A stretch of 64,000 nucleotides of DNA, taken from NCBI GenBank assembly GCA_000711775.1, contig ARYC01017749.1, positions 62,001-126,000 on the forward strand, read 5' to 3'. This stretch comes from Oxytricha trifallax (taxonomy: Eukaryota > Ciliophora > Spirotrichea > Sporadotrichida > Oxytrichidae). Below are positions 46,640 to 57,800 of this stretch, in pieces. The notes below the pieces were generated by a model. It was not told the DNA's origin. It did not search any database and saw only the letters and a list, made by a program, of their open reading frames with translations. Position 1 is the stretch's first letter. Each line of letters begins with the position of its first letter. Position numbers and translations under genes: made by a program.

Positions 46640-47390
46640 GTGTTATCATTAAGAATAAGTAATATGTGAAAAACAATTTATTAAAAATTATAAATTGATT
46701 GGAATATATTATCATTTAAAAAATAGTTAGTATTTTGGCAGTTTACCTTTAAATTTTCAGATCCTTTTATCAATCATTAATGAGTTAAGTTTTACTTATA
46801 AGTCGACTAATCTTACTGGAAATACTTCAACTATAAAGATCACAGTATCTCTCGATATATATATATATAAATATTGTGGTAAATAAAAAATATAAATATC
46901 ATTGTAGCGCAGACATTTTACTATAATAAAAGAAAATAATTCTTTGTTAAATATGTCCATACTAGTTATATTTGAATATTTCTTATTTAATTATGGAATT
47001 TTTGCACTCTTTCCTAATTTTATTCAAAAAATTTTAGTCATAATAATTTTTACGTATTAAAAGTGTGTATTTATAGTAAACTTCCTTATTTCTTACAACA
47101 GTTTCCAAATTAAGTTAATAATTGTCATTTATAAGATCCTTATCAAATATCTATGAGTTTAAATTCGATATAATTTATTTTAACATAAATGTTTTAAGAT
47201 TTCTAAAGGCTAATCAGCTTTGGTAAAAGCTGATTAATGTTTACAAAGTATTCCAATAATAAATATAATAATAGTAATTATGAGTTAGATTTATAAAATT
47301 TATCAAAATGTAGAAATTAATATACTTTTATAATTTATATTAACTTATTTTAACAAATTAAATCAATAAAATAGAATATATTAAACGCAA
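46640..47390. other. AT-rich stretch
   Basis: No gene seen. A hairpin (TAATCAGCTTT / AAAAGCTGATTA) lies at 47212-47236. Confidence 0.4.
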
Positions 47391-47394
47391 AAAA

Positions 47395-47742
47395 TTGGAT
47401 GATAAACGCTTGATACTTATTGAATATATAATGGTTTCGTCTGTTGATAGCATGGAATTCCATCATCTTGCAAGAGGTGAGCCGATAGCACTTTGGTTTC
47501 GCTTTTTGGATAAATCACTATTATTGATGTTGTTTCGAGGACACAGTCAGCTGGTTTTGCATTATGAAATAATCAATAAATACATTACTATTTCAAAACT
47601 TGGGGGGCATACCGAGAAAGATTGTTTTTTACTCAATTCGCCTAAAGTGAATATCAGTATATTTATTCTTGTAAATGAAATTTTAGTCGTAACTATTAAT
47701 AATAATCAAAGTCTTTCATTAAAAAATATTTACTTATTGTAA
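47395..47742 (+). CDS. Unknown frame lacking TAA/TAG for 115 codons
   Basis: Not recognised. From about 47380 to the TAA at 47740-47742 this frame contains none of the three stop-type codons, unusual in DNA where Gln is often TAA/TAG; in the ciliate code it would run on to TGA 47936. GC is raised. It reads VSSVDSMEFHHLARGEPIAL, WFRFLDKSLLLMLFRGHSQL, ITISKLGGHTEKDCFLLNSP, VNISIFILVNEILVVTINN. The second half looks like beta strands. It could be an MDS, or DNA of foreign origin using the standard code. It converges on the MT-A70 gene with about 175 bases between. Confidence 0.4.
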   Translation: MDDKRLILIEYIMVSSVDSMEFHHLARGEPIALWFRFLDKSLLLMLFRGHSQLVLHYEIINKYITISKLGGHTEKDCFLLNSPKVNISIFILVNEILVVTINNNQSLSLKNIYLL

Positions 47743-47917
47743 ACTTTTTATATTAATCGTTTTATAATATATTATGAGTTTAGTATATGTATAAGCTTAT
47801 TATAAATATATTTAATTTATAAAATAAAATTTCTAATAATCATGATTTATAATAAAAGACTATATTAATTTAATTTTTAAATCTAAAACTTTAACTAAAT
47901 ATTCATATGTAATACAT

Positions 47918-48889
47918 TCATCTCACTGCTGACTTGAGTTGGTTTAAAAAAGAAGTATAACCTTGTCTGTCATTATTGGGTCTTCCCAAGACCTCCAAGT
48001 TGAGGCAATCTGGGGCCATTTATTAGATAAAATCGTAAATGCACTCTGGCTTCTCCGAATGCTTACCACACTTTGCGAATAGCAAGTTATCTGTTTATAT
48101 CGGAGACGCTTCCTTTTTCCCAATCAGGAAGCTTTCATCGTTGTGAGCTTCATGCATGACAGAGCCATTGTAGAGCTTTAAATTAGCTGTAAGCTTTATT
48201 CACTCTCCCTTTTCAACCTTTTCATATCTATGCAATCTCAAGAACTCTCATTCAACATCTTTCTTTTAATTTACGAACAAAAGTATGAAAATGCTTCACT
48301 ATTGTACTTTTTCAATTGGTAGTGCTAATATTTCCTCATCACTCAGAGTGGAGTATGGTATTTTTTACTTAATTCTATAAGCAGGGTTCATCAAAACAAC
48401 TTAGCAGAGCACTTTGTATCTTTTTATAGTGTCACATGCTTCTTCCTCCCACATCTTAATATCTCTGAAGTCCCCATCAAACACTACTGGATCTGTGTGT
48501 GTATATCTATTAAATTTTCTGATTTTCCTCTTAAGTGGATGTAACTCATAGCTATTATATACTTCTACTTGATCGATGCATGGTCCTTGAGGAAGGCCTT
48601 GTTTGGTGTCGTCCTATTTTTTTCTCTCTATTGCTTTGGTCTTTTGTTATCTTTAAAGGCAGGGAGGCTCGTGTTTACTGCAGTTGCTGCTCCTCGAAAA
48701 TAATATGTCACATCCACTGCATGTTCTCTTCAATATACTTTCGCTCTCCCTTAAAGTCTTGGCTTCAATCTTGTGGTAATATGAAATGTGAGTATTCAAA
48801 GCACTTAAGCTATCAAGCTTTGATACGTAAAATTGGCATTTAAACTTCTAAACTAAGTCAATTATGGGAAGCTTGCTTCTACTCTCCAT
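47918..48889 (-). pseudogene. MT-A70-family (m6A methyltransferase-like) gene, full length with three in-frame TGAs
   Basis: From ATG 48889 (MESRSKLPIIDLVQKFKCQF) to TGA 47918-47920 a single frame of 323 codons shows no indel. Residues 95-120 contain a Cys/His cluster (CSGCDILFSRSSNCSKHE). The MT-A70 domain follows: RYKVLCQVVLMNPAY at the nucleotide/catalytic motif position (residues 168-171, NPAY instead of DPPW), IPYSTLSDEEILALPIEKVQ, then FLRLHRYEKVEKGE, IKLTANLKLYNGSVMHEAHN, FLIGKKE, and the C-terminal HSEKPECIYDFIQQM...LNLEVLGRP. TGA codons lie at 48296-48298, 48248-48250 and 48200-48202 (codons 198, 214, 230), the last where the family has the conserved Trp before xK. MT-A70 proteins methylate adenine; ciliates have an active MTA1 and an inactive partner, MTA9. 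Loss of DPPW suggests an MTA9-like, non-catalytic relative. No intron or eliminated segment is needed to read it. Confidence 0.75.
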
Positions 48890-48899
48890 AGTGGATTTT

Positions 48900-49835
48900 T
48901 TATTTAAAACGAAATTTTAATTGATCCTATATACATCATAGTTTCTATTAAAATTTGAATATTCAGCCCAAAAAATTTTAGGAGGCCTTAATTTTCCGTA
49001 AAATATAGGAAAATACTAAGATAAGAGTGTTTAAGGGTTTCGTTATAGGTTGCTCAAGAAGTATAGCCATCGCTTGAAGTTATATTACTTTAAAATAATA
49101 ATAATAATATTAATAATTATAATTAAATTTTAAATTTAAACTAGATTCATACTAATTTATTAAAGGAAATATAATTTAAATTAAAATGGTTGAAATGAAT
49201 AAGTTATAACTAAAAGGTTATGAGGGAAGGAACCCACCCCATTATCTTTATTTAATTTATAATTATTACTCTTATATAAATATTTTTTAATTAATATATA
49301 AATCCACGAAGATGGATTATTGACTATCTATAATTTAAAAATTATCTAATAATATATTAATTAAGTTCTCTAACTTAAACACAGTACTAATTTATGTTTA
49401 TAAATAATAAATTGATCTTTTATATTTACTTATAGAGATTATGGGCTTCAATAAATCTTAACAAAATTCCTAAAAATTAATCATGATTTTTTCTTGAAAT
49501 AAATTAACATATTTGTGACTTACTTTACCCTTTTTTACTCATAATTAATAACATAAACTGAAGTATTAAAAATAGAAACTATCTGTTGCCTAATATTTTT
49601 TAAGTGCAAAATATTTAACCTAAGTAAGTATGAACGAAATTAATATTTTTCATAAATCAACACACTAATGGAGGCTCCATAGACTGCTAGAGTTTCCATT
49701 TATACTATAAGATAATTAATAATATAATAATATAATTAATCTCAAATTGATAAAAAGTATTCTAAAAGTTTAATTAAAAATAGCGTTATTGTTTAAATGT
49801 AAATTCTAGTCAATACCTTAATAATAGAGTCATAC
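48900..49835. other. AT-rich stretch upstream of the MT-A70 gene
   Basis: No coding character. AAT repeats lie at about 49095-49115. Confidence 0.4.
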
Positions 49836-49837
49836 AG

Positions 49838-49910
49838 AATTTTATAGTGAGATTGAGGATTGTCCTCATGAATCAGAAACTTTAGAACAGTAATTTAAAT
49901 TGATTTTTGT
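49838..49910 (+). CDS. Small MDS-like fragment with EIEDCP
   Basis: About 24 codons: HTEFYSEIEDCPHESETLEQ. The core EIEDCP(H/N) and its DNA (ATTGAGGATTGTCCT) recur at 60098-60112 in another small island, suggesting paralogous segments. Function unknown. Confidence 0.35.
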
Positions 49911-50098
49911 TTATTACTATAATTAATTTATTATACTGTAGCCTTTGGAATGCTTGCTAGTCTAAGGACATGACGTTAGAGAATTTTAAAGCAAATTTAA
50001 ACCAATAGTGATTGGATTAAGTTCATAAAAATTTATCAGTAAAATAGTTTAATTTACCAACTAAAGAGGGTTTTTAGTCGCAAGACAAGCATGTCAAC

Positions 50099-50745
50099 AT
50101 GAGATTCATAAAAGACTATCTTGAAGGCAGAGAAGACTTCATCAAGACTAGCAATGTCATAGTTTTCAACATTTCATACTATGAGGAACTTTCTGTCAAA
50201 AATATATTCGACCAAGCATAAAATGATCCTTAAATTATGAAATTCATGAATTATTACCCCGACTATTAAGAACCTTCTGAGAGAAGGTACTTCTATGGGG
50301 CGCTCGCTACACTATGACCAAACTATGTATAAACACTTGCAAAGCATGCCAAAAATGAAAGGAACAATAGTAAAGTTTAGGGGAAGAGAAAGAAAAGATT
50401 TATCTTAGAGAGGATGTATTCAACTTCCTATAGTCGAAGCCATACTTTTCAAGTAAAATATTAATTATAATTAACTTATATATAGAGTAAACAGGCAAAG
50501 CCTAGTCACTTAAATCAAAGCCTAGACAACATAAATAAAAACGGAGCTATCATGAAATTTCAAACCAATTTCCTGAGTTTAAGCAAAAGGCCCAAGGCAA
50601 TGCACCCTATAGTTCGACTCCCTTCAGTAGAATATGATCTAGGACTCAAGCAGTAAACGGAAGCTAGAAGACGAGCTCATGGATTGACTATGGCTTAATC
50701 AAAAGAAATAGAAGTCAGTTTGAGTGATATTAGGCTTAGCTTCTA
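50099..50745 (+). pseudogene. Diverged TBE 22-kD homologue
   Basis: ATG 50099 (MRFIKDYLEGREDFIKTSNV). The block NYYPDYQEPSERRYFYGALA-TL, then TGA, then PNYVQTLAKHAKNERN aligns with the TBE 22-kD protein (KLPERNFFFGVLATLKPEYLNEVI...). The TGA at 50315-50317 lies at a Lys of the TBE copies. The rest (MKFQTNFLSLSKRPKAMHPI, LKQQTEARRRAHGLTMAQSK) stays in the same frame, with an AT-rich interruption at about 50455-50500. It faces the transposase relic tail to tail, as in TBEs. The element is clearly more distant than the TBE1 and second-subfamily copies in this window. Confidence 0.6.
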
Positions 50746-51770
50746 TAATTTTTCATTTTAATTATAGATCTTTGAATTACATTTCGAACCATTTCTGGTA
50801 TCATGCTTTCTATTGACTCTTTTATTTGGGCTTGATGCTATAACTCACCTATATTAAAGTCATGTTCTATAAGCTTTATCTTATAGAACTTTTTAACCTA
50901 CGAGAATAATACTTTAATTGAGTGGAAATCGGATAAGTATGGAGCGTTAAATAAAAAAATTCCACTTCTAAGACTTGATTTATTCTTAAACAATCCTCCG
51001 ATAGTTTGGCCTAAGATAGTTCCAAAACACTACTATGTCACTTCTATTGTTGAAATCCCAAAGATACTCAATCATAGCTTTAGAATCGACCTGCTTCATC
51101 GACTTTAACTTAACCTGGTATCTCTATAGTCCACGATCCATTATTGCGACCTCCGCAATGATGGTGCTTAGCTATAGATTTTCTTTGCATAATACCTAAT
51201 TCTAGCCAGGCTTAGCCCACGATATCTATTCTACTTTATATGGCTTGAAGATATACTCGTCAATATAAACAATTTTCCTTTCATATTCTAAATACTCGAG
51301 TAGCTTTTAAAACCTCTCTATCCTAGTTTATTTGATTTACCTAAATTTTTCAGCAGATAGCTTATAGGTGGTTCTCTTGACTTTGTACTTTATCTTAAAT
51401 CATTAGATCAAGTACTGGAACTATGACTGAGTTAGTCTGGCATCAGAGTACTATCTATAGAATAATTTACATCTCGTTTATAAGGAATATCCTTTCCAGA
51501 ATTCAAGAGTCTGATCACTCGTGAGGAAAAGTATGTGTCAATGAGAGGCTAAAATAACTTTCTCTGTCTTAATGCCTCTTAAATGTTTAAGCTTATTTTT
51601 GTTATAGATGCATCCTTTACAAACCTTGCCGAGACACTAAGAGCTTTAACTATGGCCTTTTAAGTGAGTAGCGGTTTACTTTATGTGTTTCTATGAATTG
51701 GACCATAGCGAAGAATGCGAACATATTCTTAAAATTGAAGTTATGATAAAGAATTAAATTTCTTAGGCAT
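50715..51770 (-). pseudogene. Diverged TBE-like transposase, catalytic residues lost
   Basis: Minus strand from ATG 51770 (MPKKFNSLSQLQFQEYVRIL). The N-terminal helix-turn-helix region (KPLLTQKAIVKALSVSARFV) corresponds to that of TBE transposases. Then, after a frameshift and TGA near 51400, come TTYKLSAEKFRQIKQTRIER, YERKIVYIDEYIFKPYKVEQ with the first Asp, AMIEYLWDFNNRSDIVVFWN where the second Asp-Asn would be (WN), and, after another shift at about 50970, NAPYLSDFHSIKVLFSQVKK, where the third Glu is Lys. It ends at TGA 50715-50717. Its length (about 1.05 kb) matches TBE transposases. Two of three catalytic acids look replaced, so it is inactive by more than frameshift. Confidence 0.6.
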
Positions 51771-51799
51771 TTTCAAGATAAGACTTTAAATTAATAATT

Positions 51800-52340
51800 A
51801 AATTAAGTATAAGCAAATTTTTATAAATCATTAATTTAATATGGAGGATTAAGTTAAAACCTTATCTAATTTAGAATTTTTATTTTTATTTCAGGATTGT
51901 TAAGATTTAAAATTAAATCAATTTACAGAAAACTTAATTCCATATCATTGATTAATTAATGTATAACTAATAAAATGTTATAATTAATATCATTTTGTTT
52001 ATTAATTGCTAATTTTAAATATCTTAAATATGTTATTGTTTTTAATATAAACGAAAACTCAATCATTATATATAACTTAATTCTTATTTTTTAATTTAAA
52101 CTTCATATTCTAATGTATATAGTAACTCATTAAATAGAATTAAGACTAAAATTCGATAAGTATTGAAACAAAAATAAAACATAGTTTGATACGAAGTACA
52201 TCAATAAAATGCTGAGTATATAATATATTAATACTATAAATTAATGAAAATATAAATGAAAGTAATACTTGATTTAACTTTAAGATTACATTATAAATAT
52301 TTTAGTTTTTTTTGCAATTTCAATTAAAAATAATATATAA
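51800..52340. other. AT-rich stretch
   Basis: Nothing recognisable. Confidence 0.4.
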
Positions 52341-52349
52341 ATTTATTAG

Positions 52350-52565
52350 GAATGAGAGGGGAGCAAACTGGAAAAGATGAATTTTTCACTTTTCCCCAAC
52401 TTATAAAAGAATTAAATTCATTACAAATAAATGCAGAACTCTCAACCAATTGCCTGCATCCTCTAAATCAGCTTCAATGACTGTAAGTAAGCAAGAAATT
52501 TAATACAGGAATTCTAAATTTGCTCCTAATGGTGGAGAGGAAGTTGATGTTATCTAGTAATTATG
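52350..52565 (+). CDS. MDS-like island, probable N-terminal segment
   Basis: Not recognised. Two coding-like readings: from ATG 52352 (MRGEQTGKDEFFTFPQLIKE, to TGA at 52475) and, better in the second half, a frame including ATG 52477 (MTVSKQEIQYRNSKFAPNGG, EEVDVIQ). A GTAAGTAAG at 52481 followed by TACAG 20 bases on could be a splice pair, but reading through is equally good. The island ends at about 52565 in AT-rich DNA. Confidence 0.4.
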
Positions 52566-52569
52566 CATT

Positions 52570-53650
52570 TACATTTTATAGGTATCATCACCAAGCTTTC
52601 ATCCTTCTATGTAAGTATAAAATTTTAAAAATTGCAATTTGCATTAAATTTTATATAATACATAAGGTTGTATCATAAATCAATATTTATTTATAAAACC
52701 TGGTATATTTTTTAATTCTAATGAAAATTAGAATTAAATAAATGTTCTTTAGTCTAAAATATCCAAATATAATAAAGAAATTAAGAGTTTAACAAAATAA
52801 TTATAATTAAAGAGACATGGAGAAGAGCATTGATATGCAAACTTATACTTCAAACAATTCGAAGGAATTAATAATTTTAATGGTAATGCGATCAAACCTA
52901 GAAATTCATATTAATTCGTAAAGTAATAAATCAAAATTTAATCTCTATTATCATTAACAAAGACATATATTTGTTTCCATAAAGCAGAAAGAAATATTCA
53001 TTTTAAATAAATTCATACCTTAAACTGTAAGTGAACAATTGATTTTATTAGCTTTCTTTTTTATTCTTAATCATACTTATGTTCTCTCTTTGATTATCAT
53101 TTAAGATCCTTCTTCTGGATAATGATATTATATATTCCAATTATTTTAATAGTAATGTTCATATATCCTTGTAAATTGGTGTAATTTAGGAAAAACTAGT
53201 TAGCATCTCTCAATAAAATGTATATTTTTCATTTTGCTACTTAAATAACCATTTAGTTTCGACTTACTATTTTCCTCCTCGTGTCTTTTTTATTTCTTGA
53301 GCTATAAGAAACAGCAAAAAATTCACATTAAATCAAAGAGTAAAAATTCTAAGAAAATTAACACACAATAATAATAATATAAATTAGTCCTTATATATTA
53401 AATTTATGAAAAATAGTTATAGATATTTTCTCATATTTCAAATGATTAAGTTGAAATGTTTTAAATGAATAATATTAACATTATTTTAATTTAATTTAAT
53501 GTAAAATAATTAGCATAGTATAGCTTTTCTCTTTCTAATCAGAAAGAATTAATGAATAAAAAATAAAGTGTAAATAATAAGAGTATTGGCGGGAATTTCA
53601 AACACAATATATTAGCAACTTATATATTTATAATATAAAGCTATACTCTG
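52570..53650. other. AT-rich stretch
   Basis: Nothing recognisable. Confidence 0.4.
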
Positions 53651-53654
53651 AGAG

Positions 53655-53788
53655 TTAATGAAGAGTAAGATGCTATAAATTGGGGATCTTCGCTGTATCA
53701 ATATTGAATTCTTTGTCTCTTTTCTTTTTTTTTATACTTCCGCCTCTTTAATCTTATCTACTTCTATTCTAGCTTCTTTAATTATAAA
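53655..53788 (-). CDS. MDS-like island, coiled-coil type
   Basis: Minus-strand frame reading IKEARIEVDKIKEAEVQKKR, KETKNSILIQRRSPIYSIL. Alternating charges in the first half suggest a helix or coiled coil. Function unknown. Confidence 0.4.
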
Positions 53789-53969
53789 TATTTCAGGTTA
53801 AAAACAGTTATTATTTCATTATTAAAATATATAAATATTTCAGATACTAATTTATTATTATCAATTAAATTGATACTTTTAAGTGAATTAGAGCATGAAA
53901 TTGTAAAAACACAGTTGCTTCATTGTTTATATTGATTTTATTGCAAAATATTAACCCAAATTCAATTCT

Positions 53970-53996
53970 GAGATATATATATATATATATATATAT
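53970..53996. repeat. (AT)n microsatellite
   Basis: An uninterrupted AT dinucleotide run of about 26 bases. A second one lies at 55178-55200. Confidence 0.9.
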
Positions 53997-53999
53997 TAT

Positions 54000-54750
54000 T
54001 TGAAATGCGTCTAATAACTTCAAATTGAATAGTGAATCTTGGACATGGAATTAAGAATCTATAATCACAGCATCAATCACGAGTCAAAAATAAGCAAAGT
54101 TGACACTTTCACACCATCATTTAAACCAGCAAATAAATCGGTTTTATCTCCATTTAAAACGGTTCTATTAAATATTCTCAATTTTATTGAGAAAAAACTT
54201 AGATATGTAGAAGTTAGACTTGCCAACTTAATCCACCCTTCTCCACAACTTTATTATTTAGAATTAATCATGTATTTTAGTATTGAAAAATAATTATTTT
54301 AAACATACCCTTGATATATAAGTATTTTTATTACATATTTGAGAAAATAAACTTATAACTTTAACCTCTACATCTTATTAATAATTAAATTTAATGTTTA
54401 TTAAGAGTTAAGGAATCCTAATTTTATCTCATATAAATTAGAAATTACCTTTTTAAAATCAGTACTTCACTATTTATCATTATAAGTTATTTTATTGATT
54501 TTGTCTCTTTTAATAATAAATTTGTTATTGAACACAAGTTATTCACATTTTTTTATATTTATCAAATAAATCTTGACTATTTGGTTTAATTTTGAATAGA
54601 TTACTTAGTATTTTATTATTATTATTATTATTATTTAAAAATTTATATTAACACTTTAAGTATAGTTAACGTTGACCAAGTAAAACAACAAAATTAGTTG
54701 TTTTATTCACAATAGAATCATTAGTTTGAGTAATACCGTGAAACTTGCTT
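54000..54750. other. AT-rich stretch with one doubtful frame
   Basis: A plus-strand frame at 54039-54293 (MDMELRIYNHSINHESKISK, FTPSFKPANKSVLSPFKTVL) has moderate coding character and avoids all three stop-type codons over 84 codons. It may be an MDS, but nothing else supports it. Confidence 0.3.
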
Positions 54751-54758
54751 GAAAACTT

Positions 54759-54863
54759 ATGTTCACCTGGGAACAGCAGGATGACCTAGCTCAAATTGAA
54801 TACCAAGATGAGTATTTGCAATAAATATATTGGAATATATTTCTGTTTTGTAATGATCACTGA
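54759..54863 (+). CDS. Small MDS-like N-terminal segment
   Basis: ATG 54759 gives MFTWEQQDDLAQIEYQDEYL before composition decays; TGA 54861-54863. Higher GC than the surroundings. Plausible first segment of a gene. Confidence 0.35.
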
Positions 54864-54869
54864 TTATTT

Positions 54870-57800
54870 TTATATAAAAAGGTTATTTGCTTAAGAATTA
54901 GATCTCTTTTGAGAAAACAAAGATATAAATAAGACTAATAACGTGATGAAATGGAATAAATTACATAATAAAGCCTTCTCAAAAGTATATCTTAATATAA
55001 GAAGATACAACCAAGTGTTTTAAATTCATAAAGTGTTACTCTAATTACCAAATGATTTAGAAAGCCAGGTCTTCTGCATCTATAATCGTCTAATTTATTC
55101 ATCTAATTATTTGTTGCTATTAGTTACACATATAAATATAGAAGAAGAAATGAAGCACATAAAAAGAATTAATAAATATTTATATATATATATATATATA
55201 AATAACACATAATCAGTGTTATAGTCCTTATAATAAAAGCAATTATAAAATTAAAATAATAGAAATAGTTAAAGAATAGTTACAAAAAAGTTAACACCTT
55301 CAAAGGAAACTTTTAGTAATTAATATTTGATTTCTTCATCCATTTTAGTAGCCTACCAAAAATGTTGGTCATAGGCAAAGAATGAATTCATAATAGATAG
55401 ATAGTGAGCAAAAATATTTACTTGAATTCGTGGAATGAAATATCATTAAAAATTAGCTATTTTAACCAAAAGATATTCTAAATTTATAAACACAAATTTG
55501 TATTTATTAAATTTATTGTCACTTCTTGTATTTTATTTATTCTTTATTGTGTCTCTCTCTCTATACTCGAATATATATAATTAGAATCAAATGAGATCAT
55601 CTTGATCTGGTTCAATCAATCTTATAGTTTGTAGTTGCTTTAATTAACTCGTAGTAGAAATGATTATTGCATAAGCAGATCGACTGTTGAATTATTGTTA
55701 ACTTCATAACTATCATATTTTTTTCAATAAGATCTCAGATTATTCCCTTAAATTACTATCTTTTTGTTATAAAAAGAGCACATGTCCACTAAGTAATAAC
55801 CTTTTACTTTTCTTGTTGATTTAAGTTAATAATAAAAGCACACCTTTCTGCTATCTTGACTAATTCTCACTACAAAGCCAATTCCAAAGCTTATAATTCT
55901 TAGTTCATCTTATTGAATAATAGATTCATATGAAATATTGCCCAAAACCTCCTTTCTACTTGAAATTACTTTATCCTCATAAAATAATTTGTCTACCAAA
56001 TATAAAATCTTGAAAAAAATTTAGCCTTTAAATAAAGAGATGTGAAAAATCTATTAATAGAAAAACATATTTCTTATATAGAAAATTTGAAACTCTAGTA
56101 TTTTTAAATCTTTTGCTAATATTAACAATAATTAAACCAAGTTATTAAAACAGAGACGCAATCACGACAGTTGCTTCCTATTAAAATCTATTACAGTTGC
56201 AGTGGCTAATTTCTAATCTCCAAGTTTTATTCAGGTATAGCTTCAGGAAGCAAATAAATCTAGTCAGAATTTGCCTTAAATTTAAAAGTAAGATTAGGGT
56301 GGCTAAAAGTCAATCCTGAGGAACTATTTTGTGGATTAAAATTTCTTCAAGGCATGTACTGGCATGGGAATGAATATTGTAATAGGAGCTCGTGTTAGGA
56401 AGCTCCATAAACTTTAGTTGGCAGCAACTGTAGTGAATATTTACATTAATACACATACATAATAAAAATAAATCAATAATTTCGAGCTAGAAACTATTCA
56501 ATAATTAGTTTTTATTAGACATGATATAAAGGAGAGTAGAAATAAGCTAAGTATTGTCACTTTAAAATGATACAATTGGTTTAATAGTTAATTTAATGTA
56601 GAAAGTTACCTAAATTAAAATCATTAGTTAAGTATACCTTATTAACATTAATGCAATTCTGATAGATTTTTAACGATTTTGATAGGTATAAAGTGACTTT
56701 GGAACTGATGAACCAATAATATTAGATTACAATGTAAGTTAAACGGATGAACATTAATTTTTTAAATTGAATATTGACCTTAAAGACAACCTTCAAGTGA
56801 TCCTAATAAATTTAATTATTCTACACAACTAACATGACATAATTTGAAGTATTACTTTTGGATATTGCCTAAAGAGTAGTTAAATTTCTCTTAATAAAGA
56901 GTAATTCTACTATTTTAAGAATTTTGATAAAATACAAAAGACATAGAAATTAAATATACTTTAATATGTTAAAGCTGTTTGTTAGCCATAAGAATCATTT
57001 ACGAATCTATTTTAGGTATTTATGAAAAATATTTGAAAATTGATTCTTTAAAATGCAAATTTTAAATATTTAATCAAAAACTAATTAAATAAAATGAAAA
57101 GGTATATTAAAACAGCTATGTTTTGTAAAACAAATCAATTAAAACTTATGTCATTAGAAACAAGATTAATATTATCTTTCCAATGCATCAGGAACACTAA
57201 ACAAGTGCTACTCCTACAATCATAATAATTCAAGACTTGTTTTTTGCAACTTAAATTTTGTGAGTGTAACTACTTCGCCAGCATCTCTATATATTGTTTC
57301 CATTTTTTAATTAATCTATTTCAATTAAATCTATCTAATCTCAATTTTGCATGGTTTGCATATTATATTAAATATTAGCTCAAAAATGAATTAATTCAAG
57401 CTTTTTCTTGATGCTATGATTAGTAATAATATATGATTAATTTACTATATCACAAAAGTATATCTTATTATTAATATTATTCTCTAGATCATTTGTTTTC
57501 ATAAGGAGTATAATTATCAGTAGTATTTCTCAGCACAATATTTTCTACTAAATTTTCTTTATTATTGGTTGCGAATTACTGCTATCACAACTTGTTCATC
57601 CAAAATTATGAAAGTTTAACGAAATCTGAGATTTATTAAAATTTAATAGTGTGTTTTGTTGATATTAGAGTTTAGATGCTTAAATATTCATAATAAAAAT
57701 GGCTTAATATGAAATATTAGTTGAAGAGTGCTTATTCTCTCAAAAGTTATTAATTCAGATTTATAAGCATATTATTTTCCATTATAATTGATAAGTAGTA

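Larger units (their letters stand above)
50050..51790. mobile_element. Relic of a TBE-like transposon without C4A4 ends
   Basis: Two convergent genes (22-kD-like on plus, transposase-like on minus) in the order of an inverted TBE, but no C4A4 tip or TBE1-type inverted repeat on either side and no zinc-finger/kinase gene to the left. Either the ends and third gene have been lost, or this lineage never had them. Confidence 0.5.
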
